Notes under the pieces: generated by a model | Seen by the model: the letters and a program-made list of their open reading frames with translations, nothing else | Databases searched by the model: none | What the model was told of the DNA's origin: nothing | In this document: positions 1 through 11,648 of the stretch, piece by piece | Layout of the letters: each line of letters starts with the position of its first letter | How positions within the stretch are numbered: position 1 is the first letter of the stretch | Translations under genes and position numbers: made by a program | NCBI GenBank assembly: GCA_037447655.1 | Contig: JBBHKE010001302.1 | Coordinates: forward strand, 1 to 64,000 | Source of the DNA: Zygnema cylindricum | Lineage: Eukaryota > Streptophyta > Zygnematophyceae > Zygnematales > Zygnemataceae | Direction of reading: 5' to 3' | Length of the DNA stretch: 64,000 nucleotides

Positions 1-469
1 GCGCCACATTATTTGATACCGGAGAAGATGGGAGGAGGAACCATGGCTTCCGATATGACAAGTGTCACCTTGTAGACCTTGTCGTACAATGGTCGTACAA
101 TAAGTACATCGCCCATTGTACCTTCTTCTACTTTATAGTGTTCCTATTGGACTAGGGTTTAATAGTAGGTAGTCGTGAGTAGGCAGACCGAGACTTAGTA
201 ATATTTAGGTACCTCTCTCTCTAAGAGAGCTTGTAAACTATAAAGGTCATCTTTGACCAGCCATAACATACTGCTCAGGTGAGCAAATTCAGTGATTCTT
301 TTTGTGTTTGACTCAGGGGAGTCTTGTCCTCACAGGGGTGAGACTAGTTAGAATATTTGTGTGCCTGGGCGGCGTTATTCAGCGGGAAAGTAAAAGGGGC
401 AAATATTATCCTAGAGGCTTTACATAGGCTGCTCATTTTGTGGGTCAATGGAGACCACAGAATTTCACA
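1..469 (+). repeat. 3' part of a copia LTR
   Basis: The stretch aligns by eye with the 3' half of the other LTRs in this window: the paired 'cgtacaa..gtcgtaca' segments, the 'agagagcttgta' block, 'gctcaggtgagcaaattcagtgattcttt' in shortened form, and an end resembling the usual 'ggaggtcacagaattaca'. The 5' part lies outside the window or is lost. It abuts a second LTR tail at 470, so this is either a nested insertion or a recombined pair. Confidence 0.75.
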
Positions 470-1196
470 GTCTATTGAAGAAGTCTCTTAGGATACATAG
501 GGTTTGATATGTATTTAAACTTGTGTACGGTCTTGAAACTGATTAACTAAAATATAAACGAAAGAATATAGAACTAGTTAGAGTTCAGTGCGGACCTCGT
601 TTCGCACGAAACAAATGAATCGGACATTTGTTTCCACCGCTAAAATTCAATGTCAGATTTAATCCTACGGCATACATTCCTGCCGAAATCCTAAAATTGT
701 CACTTTGGCGTTTATGGATGTGGCATGACATGGCGTCACGTGGAGGGATAAAATTTGGTCGTAGAAATTCTGGGGAGCGTACGGAAGAGTGAAAGGTTGA
801 CACTCGTCCACTTAGTGACCTTGTCGTACACAGGCCGTACAGAAAAGACATCGACCGTAGTACCTTTTCTGTACTTTACAGTTATATGATTAGGTCCTAC
901 CGTAGTAGATAGGGGTTGTGAGAGGGAAGTAAGACTTAGTATATTTTAAGACAGTCACCTCTCCCTTCGGAGCTTTGCATAAATTTGCATCTTTGCCACC
1001 TGATAAGTTATCAGCTGGTTGGCCGTTTTCAGTGATTTTTTTTTTTAGGACTTAAGGAAGTGTTCGCCGCACAAGGGTGCAGTCTAACTGTCAATTTGTC
1101 TACTTGGGCAGTAGTGGTTGTGGCTAGATGTGGGTTAGTTAAAACTATCTAGAGGTTTCATAAATTTTGTAGTCCAATGGAGGACACAAAATTGCA
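470..1196 (+). repeat. 3' two thirds of a copia LTR (element F, 5' LTR)
   Basis: It begins with the mid-LTR motif 'tagggtttgatatgtatttaaac', shared with 16187 and, more weakly, 25341, and ends 'ggacacaaaattgca'. At once after it comes the internal start 'cgttatgggcccaccctc' that follows every 5' LTR of this lineage here. It therefore acts as the 5' LTR of the gag remnant that follows. Confidence 0.8.
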
Positions 1197-2089
1197 CGTT
1201 ATGGGCCCACCCTCTCGGGTGCCCACCTTCAATGGATCTAGGTTCATCTATTGGGAAGCCATGATGATGGGGGCTTCGTGTGAAAAACGATACTAGGGTA
1301 TCGACTGTGGAAAAATGAAACGTCCACCTTCGGTAACTCCACCACGATTTGGAGGAGTAAGGTTTTCTGCAGTAGTGACTGCTTCAGCGGAGGAGGCAGA
1401 TGATGGGGACAGCTGTGTGTCCCAAAAGGGGAAAGGGAACGAGACACCCCTCACTCCTATTGTAACGGCACCTGGGGCAGCGGACTTAAAGACCGCGGAG
1501 AAGGACGCTCCAATGTGGGAAGAGGTGAACATGGCTGCCAAAAACTTCATTCTAAGGCACCTCACTCAAGCTTTAGCTACCCCTCACCTTCATATTTACA
1601 AGGCCGAGGAGTTCTGGGTGAGTTTGGTGGAGATCTATAGAGGAGGTACTATCCAGGTGCTCCAGTTGGCTGAGCAAAAGCTAGCGAATTACACTTACAA
1701 AGGAGGAAAGATGTTAGATTACTGCAATGGTCTCTTTTGTTTGTATATGGAGATGAAGAGTGTTGGGTGGACAAGTACAATGAAGATGAAAATGAACACT
1801 CTCATCATGAAGTTACCAGACGAGTACGAGAACATAGTGTACCGAGTATAGGAAATGATTGATAGTTCATGGAAGTGGAATACAGTGGTCCGAATGATAG
1901 TTGTGTAGGAAAACACAATGGAGATTAGGAGAGGAGGAAAGAGCATCCAGGCTCTAGCTGTAGGAGGAAATCGATGGGGGAAGGATCCAAAGAAACCATT
2001 CAAAGAAAAGAGTGATCTTTTTGGAGGACCGAGCCCCCCAAAGGGTCTTTGTCACATTTGCAAAAAACCAGGACACTTTATAGCGGATT
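1197..2089 (+). pseudogene. copia gag remnant (element F)
   Basis: After the conserved internal start 'ttatgggcccaccc' (possible primer-binding region; the priming tRNA was not identified) an open frame runs from 1315 to 1851. It encodes a Gag of the UBN2/copia type, with LTQALATPHLH, a 'KLPDEYENIV' segment and an acidic/basic N-terminal part. A second frame (1918-2089) contributes the CCHC knuckle start CHICKKPGHFIAD, whose last Cys is lost because an antisense LTR begins at about 2090. The frame shift and stop at 1849-1851 show it is dead. Nothing of pol from this copy remains nearby. The lineage assignment is firm; the boundary with the antisense LTR is good to a few bases. Confidence 0.85.
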
Positions 2090-2721
2090 TAAACTCTGTG
2101 TGCTGCATTGCCCACAGAAATCGCAGATCCAAAAAAAGCTTATCAAGATAGTGTCGACTCCAAGTTGATATAAACCTAAATGACTGACCCTTTGAAAATC
2201 AGAGACCCATTATAGTTCTCCCTTGTGAAATAAGACTTTCTGTGTGCTCAGTTTCACCACAGAATGCAAAGTTAGAATATGAGTTTTGGACACATTCACC
2301 CACTTTGACTTTCCCTTATAAATGCAGCCACATTGTCAGGCAAAAACTCTGATAGACTACACCATTATGTAGCCTGGAATCCTCTGAGTTCGCAGCAAAA
2401 ATAATCACTGAAAATGGTCAAGTAAATCGATCGTTATGGGTGGCCAAAGTTTGCCATTTATTCAAGGTGCTCTCTAGGAGAGGCAGCTACCTACCCAAAA
2501 ATTTCTAAGTCCTATTCCCCCTCTAAAACTCTATCTACTGAAGTACGGCACCAATCAAATTACTGTGTCGTACAAAAAAGTACAGGTGTCGGTGTACTTT
2601 CTGTACGGCCATTGCAAAATATGGCCAAAATGTCGACACGTGTCAAATCATGATTTGTTCTTGTAATCTCCAAAGTTTTTGTAATCCAATGCTATCACGC
2701 CATGTGTCATTTGACATGGCA

Positions 2722-3043
2722 AACGGATCAGTTTTCTGACTTTGACTTTGAAAATGAAGAGAAGGAAGAGGGAGAAAAAGAAAAATCTGCAAATCTACCA
2801 AAAGAGAAGGAGGAAAGGACAACATCCGAGGCAACGCCACAATACGAAGTGGAAACCGATAAGGAACTTGATGAGACACTGGAATTCGAAGATATGGGAG
2901 CTGAAAATCTCCCAAAACGAAACCCAAGGATGCCTTCCATACCGGCGTCCGATTTTGAAGGGGGAAGAAGAAGTAGTAAACGACTTCAAGAAAGACAAGT
3001 AAATAACCAACTCACAAAGATGAATCTACGTGTAACAATTTAT
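2722..3043 (+). pseudogene. copia pol linker fragment embedded in LTR S0
   Basis: The open frame 2702-3070 contains an acidic Glu/Lys-rich stretch followed by NPRMPSIPASDFEGGRRSSK and LQERQVNNQ. This is the integrase-to-RT linker seen at 9400-9460 and 13370-13445. Only about 320 bases of pol are present, in plus orientation, flanked on both sides by antisense LTR sequence. No LTR ends or target duplication are visible around it. Confidence 0.75.
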
Positions 3044-3126
3044 ATATTTATCAAACCCTATATATCGTAATATTAGTCCTAGACTTAACGGTTGGAGCAA
3101 CGACGCAACTCGACAGACAGTAGGTA

Positions 3127-3143
3127 CCAGGATCATTTCCTGG
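3127..3143 (+). other. tRNA-like T-arm in LTR S0
   Basis: CCAGG, a 7-base loop ATCATTT, then CCTGG: a perfect 5-bp stem with a box-B-like core. It lies antisense to the LTR, at the position equivalent to 24429-24445. Confidence 0.6.
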
Positions 3144-3285
3144 TTCCGTGAAGTACCTTTTGGTAAATCTACCTAATCCACCCCTTGTCTTCTCTAGGGA
3201 GCTTAGGCAGCCATGGCTCTAGCTCCCTATCAAGCCTTCAGTGACTACAACAAGTGTGGGGGCTTGGAGAAGGGAGTTAGGGATC

Positions 3286-4372
3286 AAGATGTTGGCCATA
3301 GCCTATTTCATCCATGGATTAGTCTCGGAAGCACCACAGACTACCCCCAAACAGCTGTGTTTTAGACAACACAGATTACTCCACAATGAACAAAATCACC
3401 TTTTACTTCACCAATATGCAGTATATCATAGACATTGTCACCTCCCAAAGTTAGAGCCAAATCTACAAAGGCATCCAAAAGATATGAGCTGCAAAGTTTC
3501 CTAAAAACATTTGACAGCTTACCAAATTAACCAGGTAGACTCCTCACTCTATTCTACAAAAACAATAGAAAAGAATGAAACTACACACATATATAGTTTC
3601 TAGAACATAGTATACATCCACAAAGTTTCACCTCAAAGTAACGCCCAGAGTGATCACACTAAGAGGTAAAAGTTGCAGAAAAAAAGTCTGCCATGACTTT
3701 GATTAACTTAGCTGCGATACTCAAAATAATCCAAGTCCTACAAGTTATACTAAGAGAGTTCACTTCTCAATATACGGAGGCATACCAATCGTAAGGTATC
3801 TACCATCTACCTAATACTATTGTGAGAATACCCGAATAATTCGAGGTATACCAAAATGAACAAATCTACACCAATAAACTAATTAGCAAAAAGACAAACC
3901 TCTATTGTACATAATATTCACACCGACACCTCCGCAAAATCAACATATTAGACGCCAACTTGTTTAGTTACTGTAGATCTTCTTATGAATCTTCGTCCGC
4001 CGACTTGATTCATACCAATCGCAGTTGCGCTGTCCCGTACAAGATCATATTCATATTATCCGTAGCTGCGTCAGTTACGTTGTCCATACGGATCATATCC
4101 TAAATAAATACAGCTGCGTTGTCTTATCTGGGTCGGACCTGCGCCGTACGAGCGGTGTATATTTCAATATTTCGTTCATTTCACATTGGATCGCTTCGCG
4201 ATGCGCCGTCCATTTCCCAATGCTTATTCACGCCACTCACCGAGTTTTTTACGTCACTTTAGTTTCATCGGTACGTTCACTCCCCCAATCCATGAATCCA
4301 TTCAAACCTCCACATTCAATTCCAATACGCACAAAATGTCGCGTACGCACGAAACAAAGTTTTCAAAATAAC
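3286..4372 (-). repeat. unassigned repeat, partly related to 46528-47086
   Basis: No coding frame here is supported. Read on the minus strand, 4020-4372 shows GCAGCTG/ACGCAGC-type units and 'atgaatcaagtcggcggacgaagattcataag', which resembles 46890-46925 closely. The minus-strand left end (4372) 'ttattttgaaaactttg' resembles the terminus at 18767 and 46529. Bases 3290-3700 show no match I can name. This is probably a degraded copy of the same unnamed repeat family, inserted in element D. Confidence 0.45.
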
Positions 4373-5298
4373 ACAAGACTCCCTTTTTTGAGCTCCCCTC
4401 ATTTCCTTTCTTTAAGTCTATTGGAGTCGTACAACTATTTGTTTTATCCATTTGAAAATTTTCAAGCATATTTCCAATTGCTTCCTTTTGAGTTAGTCTA
4501 ATTGGTTTTTTCTCTCTATCCCTCTCCATCTGAATTCCCAAAATACACGTTGCCTCCCCCAAGTCTTCCATCTCAAATCTACCTTTTAGATCTTTTTTCA
4601 ATCGATTTATTTTCTCCATTGATTTACTCAAAACAAGCAAATCATCAATATATATGGCAATGAAAATTATGCCTTCCTCATCCTCAAATGGATAAATGGA
4701 ATGATGTGAACTGATTCGGATATATCCCAAACTCGTCAAAAAGTGGTCTAGCTTCTTGTTCTATTGGCGTGGAGATTGCTTAAGTTCATAAAGAGACTTA
4801 ATCAAACCTGCACACGTTACTTTCTTCTCCTTTCTCCACAAATCTTTTTGGCTCTCACATGAAGATCTATTATTTTAATTCTCCGTGTAAGAAAGGGGTT
4901 TTGATGTCCATCTGGTGCACTTCCATGTCTTCCACTGCAGTTAGACTAATTATAATCCGGACAGAAAGAAATCTAACAACCGGAGTGAAGGTCTCCTTAT
5001 AATCGATTCCCTCCTTCTGAGTGAACCCTTTTGCCACTAATCTGGCCTTGTATCGCCTGATATTGTTATCTGGAAAGAGTTTCGACTTAAATACCCACTT
5101 GCATCCTATCGACTTTTTGTTCGGGGGACAATCCACCAACTCCCATGTGTTTGCTTCATAATGGAAGCCATCTTAGCATTAACGGTTCCCATCCATCTAC
5201 TACGTTTGGGACTATTAACTGCTTCCGAGTAAGTTTGGGGTTCGATCAAATGTGACAGCTTAGTTACCTTGTTGTTCACTTGTCTCTCTTGCTGCTTC
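4373..5298 (-). pseudogene. reverse transcriptase part of element D (3' portion)
   Basis: On the minus strand from 5298 downward the frame gives the linker end (REVNNKVTKL), then KKSIGCKWVFKSKL, RYKARLVAKGFTQKEGIDY, the MDIKTPFLHGELK block and the YIDDLLVLSKS catalytic motif (YxDD) near 4630, typical of Ty1/copia RT. RNase H is absent: the match stops at 4373, where other repeat DNA begins. The break at 5298 is at the linker, and the missing upstream part resumes at 17797 on the same strand. This piece and 17797-21425 are therefore one element split by LTR X. Several frame breaks make it non-functional. Confidence 0.9.
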
Positions 5299-5599
5299 TG
5301 TTGGAATATGTGGTTTTTTTTTATCTATATCATAGATCACTTTTCTAACAAAAACAAAATGGTTAGGAGATAGTTAGGCTCTAACCTCTCTCTCTCTCTA
5401 TGAGCTCTATACTTGTTGTAGTCACTAATGACCAGACAGAGAGAGAGAGAGAGAGATTGATTCATGGTTGCCTTGGCAGTCCATGGAAGACATTAGACAG
5501 TCTAAGTAGAATGTACCAAAAAAAATACGAACCAGCTAGGTATTGATCTTGGTCCTTATGGTCCGCCGGAATAATTGGCAGCCTTGTCCTATAGTCTAG
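5299..5599 (+). repeat. LTR X, part 1 (5' third)
   Basis: It starts TGTTGGAATATG, has 'acttgttgtagtcacta', a degraded CCATGG palindrome and a degraded tRNA-like segment, then breaks at 5599 where the LTR of element C starts. It resumes at 16169. The flanks 5294-5298 (gcttc) and 17797-17801 (acttc) match at 4 of 5 bases, as expected of an old 5-bp target duplication. Confidence 0.8.
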
Positions 5600-6706
5600 T
5601 GTTGAAAAAGGTATTTTATATTCCTATTCTTTTGGTCTTACTACAGCCCTCATACTTGTCATAGTCAAAGTAAATAGGTAGGTAGCCATGTCTGCCCCAC
5701 GTCAACAGACAAATGGATGGAGCAGATGTCCTAGCCCTCTGCAAAAGATAGGTGGTCAGGAGTGGGATTTGATCCAGTGACCTCCGGATGATCGCCGTAC
5801 GGATTAGCTGCCCGCCTAATCTTCTAGGTCTTGTAGAAAGCGGTCCGTGTATATGGTACGATATCTATATAAACGTGTACGTCGCAATGTATTTCATTTA
5901 ACTACTTACGTGACAAATTGAACATAGAAATGTACCGGGCCGCACAAAACCCAGACCGCACAAAAATTACGAAATGACATTTAATTTCAGCGGACAAAAT
6001 CAAATGTCAATTCACATTGACGATTCACAAAGTATCCGGAATTTCAACGACGACAACTGTAGATATTCAACGGTCCAGCAGAGATGACATTAGAATTTCA
6101 ACGGTCACCTTTATCCGGCGCGCCGTCAAGATGGAATGACTAACATTGATCGTCGAATTACAACCGGAGAGCACACATGAGTGCCAGCATGCCGGAAAGA
6201 CTATCTGGCAATAATTCGCTATAATGGAAGAAAACTGACACGTTCCATCATCCTATTGGATGCTAGAGAGGAAATGGACATAATGGCGACGACTTATTTG
6301 CCACGTGGCAGACCGAGAGTGGTGCCGCATATCTCCGTACATAAAGTATGACGGCTACCATACTTTGTATGTACATTATTTTATGTATGAGAATTTGATT
6401 GGTCTAGGAGAGCTATGAGTAGGTTCTTAGGACTAAGAATTTTTTTGAAAGCCCTCTCTTCTAGAGGCAATCTGTAAAAAAATGTTGTCTTTGCACATCC
6501 ATAACTTAATGCTCAGGTGAGCAATTTCATTGATTCTTTTTGCTACGTACTCAAGGGAGTCCAAGCTACAGAAAAGTGTAGTCGTTCATAGTTTTTGCGT
6601 GCTAGGGTGGCACTTATTCATTGCCAAATTTAAAAGTGCAAATGTTATTTTAGAGGCTTAATATAAGATGGACATTCTGTGTACCAATGGTGGTCACAAA
6701 ATTACA
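5600..6706 (+). repeat. 5' LTR of composite copia element C
   Basis: It runs from TGTTGAAAAAGG to 'caaaattaca' (about 1107 bp) and pairs with 15045-16168. The 5-bp flanks tctag (5595-5599) and tcttg (16169-16173) agree at 4 of 5. A TATA-like 'ctatataaa' lies near 5868. The internal start 'ggttatgggcccacc' follows directly. Confidence 0.85.
5763..5830 (-). other. tRNA-like segment in C 5' LTR
   Basis: The reverse complement reads like the variable loop plus T-arm of a tRNA (GAGGTCACTGGATCAAATCC). The box-B core GGATCAAATCC differs from GGTTCRANTCC at one base. The T-stem no longer pairs well here. Confidence 0.5.
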
Positions 6707-7849
6707 GGTTATGGGCCCACCCTCTAGGGTGCCCATTTTCAATGGAACACGGTTTATTTTTTAGGAAACAATGATGAGGGGTGTTTTGTTTGAAAAACGG
6801 CTATGGGGCATTTTCAGTGGTCGTGTGCGTTGGCCATCCACAAAATTGGGAGTTCCACGAAGGTTTGGAGGATCTCGATCCACAAGAGGATCTGCAGGGG
6901 CAAAGGTGGTAGACGATGTTGGCAAAATCATCGTGTCGCACACAGGGAAGGAGAAGGGGAAAGAGAAACTCATATCAATGGCTACTCGATCGGTTCCGGT
7001 AGTAGATGATTAGAAACCGCGGAAAATAATACTGAAATGTGGGATTTCAACAATACAGTGATGACTCATTTTATTTTCGGGCGTCTCACTCAAGCATTGG
7101 CTACACCTCATCTTCATGTGGATAAGGCGGACGGGTTGTAGGAGGCTCTTGTCAACATTTAAAAGAGTGGTACAATTCAACAGCAGAAGCTGGCAGATCA
7201 GAAGGTACAAACATATGTTTACAAAGGGGAAAAGATGTTAGATTTTCGTAATGACTTGGCGCGATTATTAATAGAGTTGGAGAGTGCAAGGAAAAAGGAG
7301 ACCGACAAAGAGAAGGTGAATACTTTGTTGATGAAACTCCCAGATGATTATGAAAACATTGTTAACACGGTTCAAAACTTGCGAGATCATCGATGGATCA
7401 GGAACTCCAAATGTGGGAATGATTTTGGTTCGAGAAAGCACAATTGAGATCTGGAGAGGAGGAAAGAGTGTTCAAGCATTGGTTGTTGGAAATTATTGGG
7501 GGGATAAGGATTCTAAGAAACCTTATGGAAACCTTTGGGAGGAGGAAGAGGATATCAATCGGATGGATCTAGATTGAGGCCTGCGAAAGGGCTTTGTCAC
7601 TTTTGTAAGAAGCTGGGACATTACATGGCGGAGTGTACTAAACTGACAGAGCTGAGATTAAAGGAGGAAAAGGTCAAAAAACCAGCCGCAAGGAAGAAAA
7701 AGGCATTTGTGGCAACACGAGTCATCGGAGAGGATTCTGATAAGGACGATGTAGAACTCCTCGACGAGGAGCTGGAGGTGAAAGGTGAGCCGGAGATTCC
7801 AATGAGGCAAAAGTGTGCTTTCGGTGGAGTAAGAGAAACTCTTAAAAAA
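6707..7849 (+). pseudogene. copia gag remnant, element C internal copy A
   Basis: This is Gag in several frames. The start near 6771 shares 'FEKRLWGIFSGRV' and 'RFGGSRSTRGSAGAK'. Then come LMKLPDDYENIVNTVQNL (7330-7380) and a complete CX2CX4HX4C knuckle, CHFCKKLGHYMAEC (7596-7637), followed by a basic KKPAARKKKAF stretch. Stops at 7011 and 7850 and a shift around 7150 break the frame. As in other copia Gags it would have packaged element RNA into particles; this copy cannot. The intact knuckle makes it the best gag C-terminus in the window. Confidence 0.88.
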
Positions 7850-10680
7850 TGATGGATTATTGATTCAGGAGCCTCTTTGCATATATGCAGAGAAAAAACC
7901 ATTGTTAACCAAAATGAAAAAGATCCCTGCTGTAGAGATAGAGTATGGGGATGGGAGAATAGCGACCACTAATTCAGTGGGATCAGTGGATATGAGAGTC
8001 TTAGTTAATGGTAAAACATCTATACTCACTTTCTCTGATGTTCTTTATATTCCAGGGTTGAACAAAAATCTTATCTCTACGTCTGTCTTAGATGATAATG
8101 GTTTTGAGACTAGTACTAAAAAAAGAGTCGTTGTTGCTAGCGATGAGAATGAAGTGTAGTTCACAACTGAAAAGGGTAGCCAAATAATGTTTAGGCTGAA
8201 TTTGAGTAATAGAAAGACGAGAGCTTACTATGCTGGTGTGAGTGATTTGATGATGGGGCATAAAAGATTGGGATATGTGCATCTAGATAGATTGAATGAA
8301 ATGAAAGAAATGGGTATAGTTGAGGAATACATTTTGGAGACAACGAGACTTTGGATGACTATACTGGATGTGCTCAAGGAAAGGCCCACAGATTGCCTTT
8401 TCCAAAAACCGCAACATATAAGGGTGAAAAGATTTTAGGTCTAGTTCATACTAACATATGGGGACCGGCTAACGTGCCATCAGTTGGAGGGAAAAGATTT
8501 ATGCTTACTATCACTAATGATTGGTCTAGATACTCTAGAGTATATTTCTTGAAAAATAAATCTGAGGCTCGGCTTATTTTAAAGAATATAAAGCATGGAG
8601 TGAAAAGCTCCATCAGACACCTATAAGAGAGTGAGGAGTGATAATGGGGGGAAATACACTTCTAATGAGTTTGAGGATTACCTGAAAGAGGAAGGTGTTC
8701 AACACCAAAAGCTTTTCCCAAAAACCCCAAAACAAAACGGTGTAGCGGAGAGACTAAATCAGGCATTGAGTGATAGTGCCCGTAGTATATTGTCAGATAA
8801 AAAAATAATTTTTTTTTTTTGGGCAAAAGGTATGAATTGTGCTATTTATCTCAAAAATAGAGTCCTTACCTCGACGGTAAAAGGACAAACACCTTATAAA
8901 AGATGGACAGGGAGAAAACCTAATATTTCACACTTAAAGGTGTTTGGAAGTGAAGTGTTTAGTCTAAACACATAAAAATCTGATTGGAAGTTAAATGCAA
9001 GGAGAAAACCGGGATACTTACTTGGATATGATGAAAATGCAAAGGGATATAGAGTTTATGATCTCGGAAGAGAAGACATATTTCTACTAAAACACTTGGT
9101 AGTCATGGATGAAAGAAAGTCCATAAAACCCTTTAAACATACTAAACCGGTTAGAATCAAAATTGAATCCGAAAATGAGTTAGATTCAGATTCTTCTAAC
9201 CGAACTCCAGTTAAGCTTGACCTCGCAGAGGAAGAGAAAAATCTGACTGAAAGTGACCCTCTCTTGGAGTCACATCTTCTAAGCCAAACCGAGGAAGAAA
9301 TTGAGGAAAGACCAGAAATGGACGATGAACGTCCGAAGATGGACTCCACAGATAGGGGAGAAAATGAAGTTGTTCGAAGAAATCCGAGATACTATCCCAA
9401 AATCAGAGTTTGAAGGAGGAAGGAGAAGCATCAAGAGACTTCAAGAGAGACAAGTGAACAAAAAGGTAACTAAGCCGTCACATTTAAGCAAACCCCAGAC
9501 TTACTCGAAGCAATTAATAGTCCAAAAATAGTAGATGGGTGACAACCATTAATGATGAGATGGCTTCCATTATAGAAGAAAAAACATGGGAGTTGGTGGA
9601 TTATCCTCCGGACACAAAGCCAATAGGATGCAAGTGGATATTTAAGTTGAAACTCAATCCGAATGACACTATCAAGCAATACAAGGTCAAATTACTGGTA
9701 AAGGGGTTCACACAGAAGGAGGGAATCGATTATGAGGAGACCTTCGCTGCGGTTGTTAGATTTCTCTCGGTCCGCATTCTACTTAGTCTAGCGACATCGG
9801 AAGACATGGAAGTGCACTAGATGGACATAAAAACCGCTTTCTTACACGGAAAATTAGAAGAAGAGATTTTCATGCGACAACCGTAAGGATTTGTGGAGAA
9901 AGGAGAAGAAAGTAAGGTGCGCAGATTGATAAAGTCTCTTTATGGACTAAAACAAACTCCACACCAATAGAACAAGAAGCAGAACGAGTTTTTGACGAGT
10001 TTAGGATATATCCGAATCAGTTCGGATCATTCTATCTACTTATTTGAGGACGAGGAAGGTATAATTTACATTGCTATCAATGTTGATAATTTGCTTGTTT
10101 TGAGTAAATCAATGGAGAAAATTAATGGATTGAAAAGGGATCTAAAAAGTAGATTTGAAATGAAAGACTTAAGAGAGGCAAAGTACCTTTTGGGAATTCA
10201 CATAGAGAGGGATAGAGAGAATAAAAGAATTAGACTAACTCAAAAGAAAGCAATAGGAAATATGTTTGAGAAATTCCAAATGGGGTAAAGCAAATAGTTG
10301 TACGACTCTAATGAGCTTAAAGAAGGGAAATAACGGGAGCTCAGAAGAAGGAGTCTTGATCTTGAATAATGAGTGAGGACCTAAGGAAAACAAGTTAATG
10401 CAAACTATTCTGTATAGACAGGTTGTCCGTAGTTTGATCTATTGTATGAACTGTACTCGTCCAGATAGAGCAACAGCTGTAGGCATATTAAGTAGGAATG
10501 TGAATGATCCTATGAAGAAAGATTGGAAAGGGACCAAAAGGGTCATGCAATACTTGATTGGAACGAAAGATCCGTGTTTGCATTTGGGAGGGGATAATAC
10601 TGACATCACCACTTAAAGTGATGACAGTTATCGGGATGCTCCGATGAGGAGGTGTACTTCTGCGTATCTGCTGTATGTTG
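7850..10680 (+). pseudogene. copia pol remnant, element C internal copy A
   Basis: The domains are in copia order (protease, integrase, RT, part of RNase H). Protease: WIIDSGAS with the catalytic Asp near 7860. Integrase: the HKRLGYVHLD/CAQGKAHR zinc region, then VHTNIWGP, where the first DDE Asp is Asn, and RSDNGGKYTSNEFEDYLKEE. RT: GCKWIFKLKLNP, KGFTQKEGIDYEETF. The YVDD motif reads NVDN near 10080. Stop codons fall at 8973, 9818, 9883 and 9968. RNase H stops abruptly at about 10680 in 'SGYV'-equivalent sequence and is joined to the middle of an LTR, a deletion junction. The two altered catalytic motifs indicate long decay after insertion. Confidence 0.9.
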
Positions 10681-10689
10681 AAGACAGAG

Positions 10690-11648
10690 CAGCCCTTGCA
10701 AAATGTAGATTGCCAAGGTCAAGAGTTGATCCTGTGACATCCTGATGACAGACTAAGGCTTAGTCGTTAGTCTTATCCAGCAAGTCTTGAAGATTCGATA
10801 CACATACTGTGTTCGACAAATATTTTATAAAAACACGGCGACACATTTCAATTAACAAACGAACATGGAAACTACAGTACATCACGGAATAACTGTATCG
10901 CACGAAATAAATGGAACGGCATGTAATTTAAACGAACAAAATTAAAAGTTATTTCAGGATCGACGGTTCACAAATGAGCCGGAATTTCAAACGGTCAAAC
11001 AAGATGACGACCGTAGAAATTCCACGGTCAACACGGAATAATTTCAACGGTCAACAATATTCGGAGCGCCGCCAGATCGAACGACAGACATTGGTCGCCA
11101 AAACACAAACGGACAGCACACGTGAATGTCGGCATGCCGAAAAGATTTTTTGGCAGTACTTCGCCAAAGTGGAGGAAAAGTGACACGTGGCGTCATCTTA
11201 TAGGATGCCGAAGAAGAAAGCGAGAGAATGGCAGTGACTTACTTGCCACGTCTCAGACCGAGATTGGTGCCGAATAATTCCGTACATAAAGTACGGCGAC
11301 TACCGTACTTTGTATATACATGATTTAGTGTACGATATTTTGATTCTCAAGGAGTTGTGTGTAGTTTCTCAAGACTTGGATAATTTTTTGAAAGCCCTCT
11401 CTCCTAGAGGCCATTTGTATAAATTTGTTTTCTTTCAACAACTATAGCTTAATGCTTAGATGAGCGATTTCAGTGATTCTTTTTGCAGCTGACTTAGGGG
11501 AGTCTAAGCAACACAAAGGTATTGTTGGTCAAAGTTTTTTGTGCCAGGGCGACACTTATTTATTGCCAAAGTCAAAATTACATATATGATCCTAGAGGCT
11601 TCATATAAGCTGGACATTCTGTGTACCAATGGAGGTCACAGAATTACA
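10690..11648 (+). repeat. internal LTR of element C (5' truncated)
   Basis: It matches the C LTRs from the 'ccctctgcaaaagataggcgg' region (tRNA-like segment at about 10722-10790) to the end 'ggtcacagaattaca'. About 130-150 bases of the LTR 5' end and the whole end of copy A (RNase H to polypurine tract) are missing at the left. At the right it joins the middle of gag, so the start of copy B is missing too. Confidence 0.8.

Larger units (their letters stand above)
2090..3285 (-). repeat. antisense copia LTR with internal foreign segment (S0)
   Basis: It starts with 'aaactctgtgtgctgcattg', the reverse complement of an LTR end, and matches the solo LTR at 23563 nearly throughout. The match covers the mid block, the tRNA-like T-arm at 3127-3143, and 'ttaggcagccatggctctagctcc', then is lost after 'ggagaagggagt', about 60 bases short of the LTR terminus. 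A pol fragment in the opposite orientation replaces part of its middle (2722-3043). It interrupts the F gag at the zinc knuckle. Confidence 0.75.

Noticed and set aside
6707-6725. Primer-binding site for initiator tRNA-Met
   Set aside because: The sequence after the LTR is 'ggttatgggcccaccc', not the usual TGGTATCAGAGC. The priming tRNA cannot be named from the sequence.
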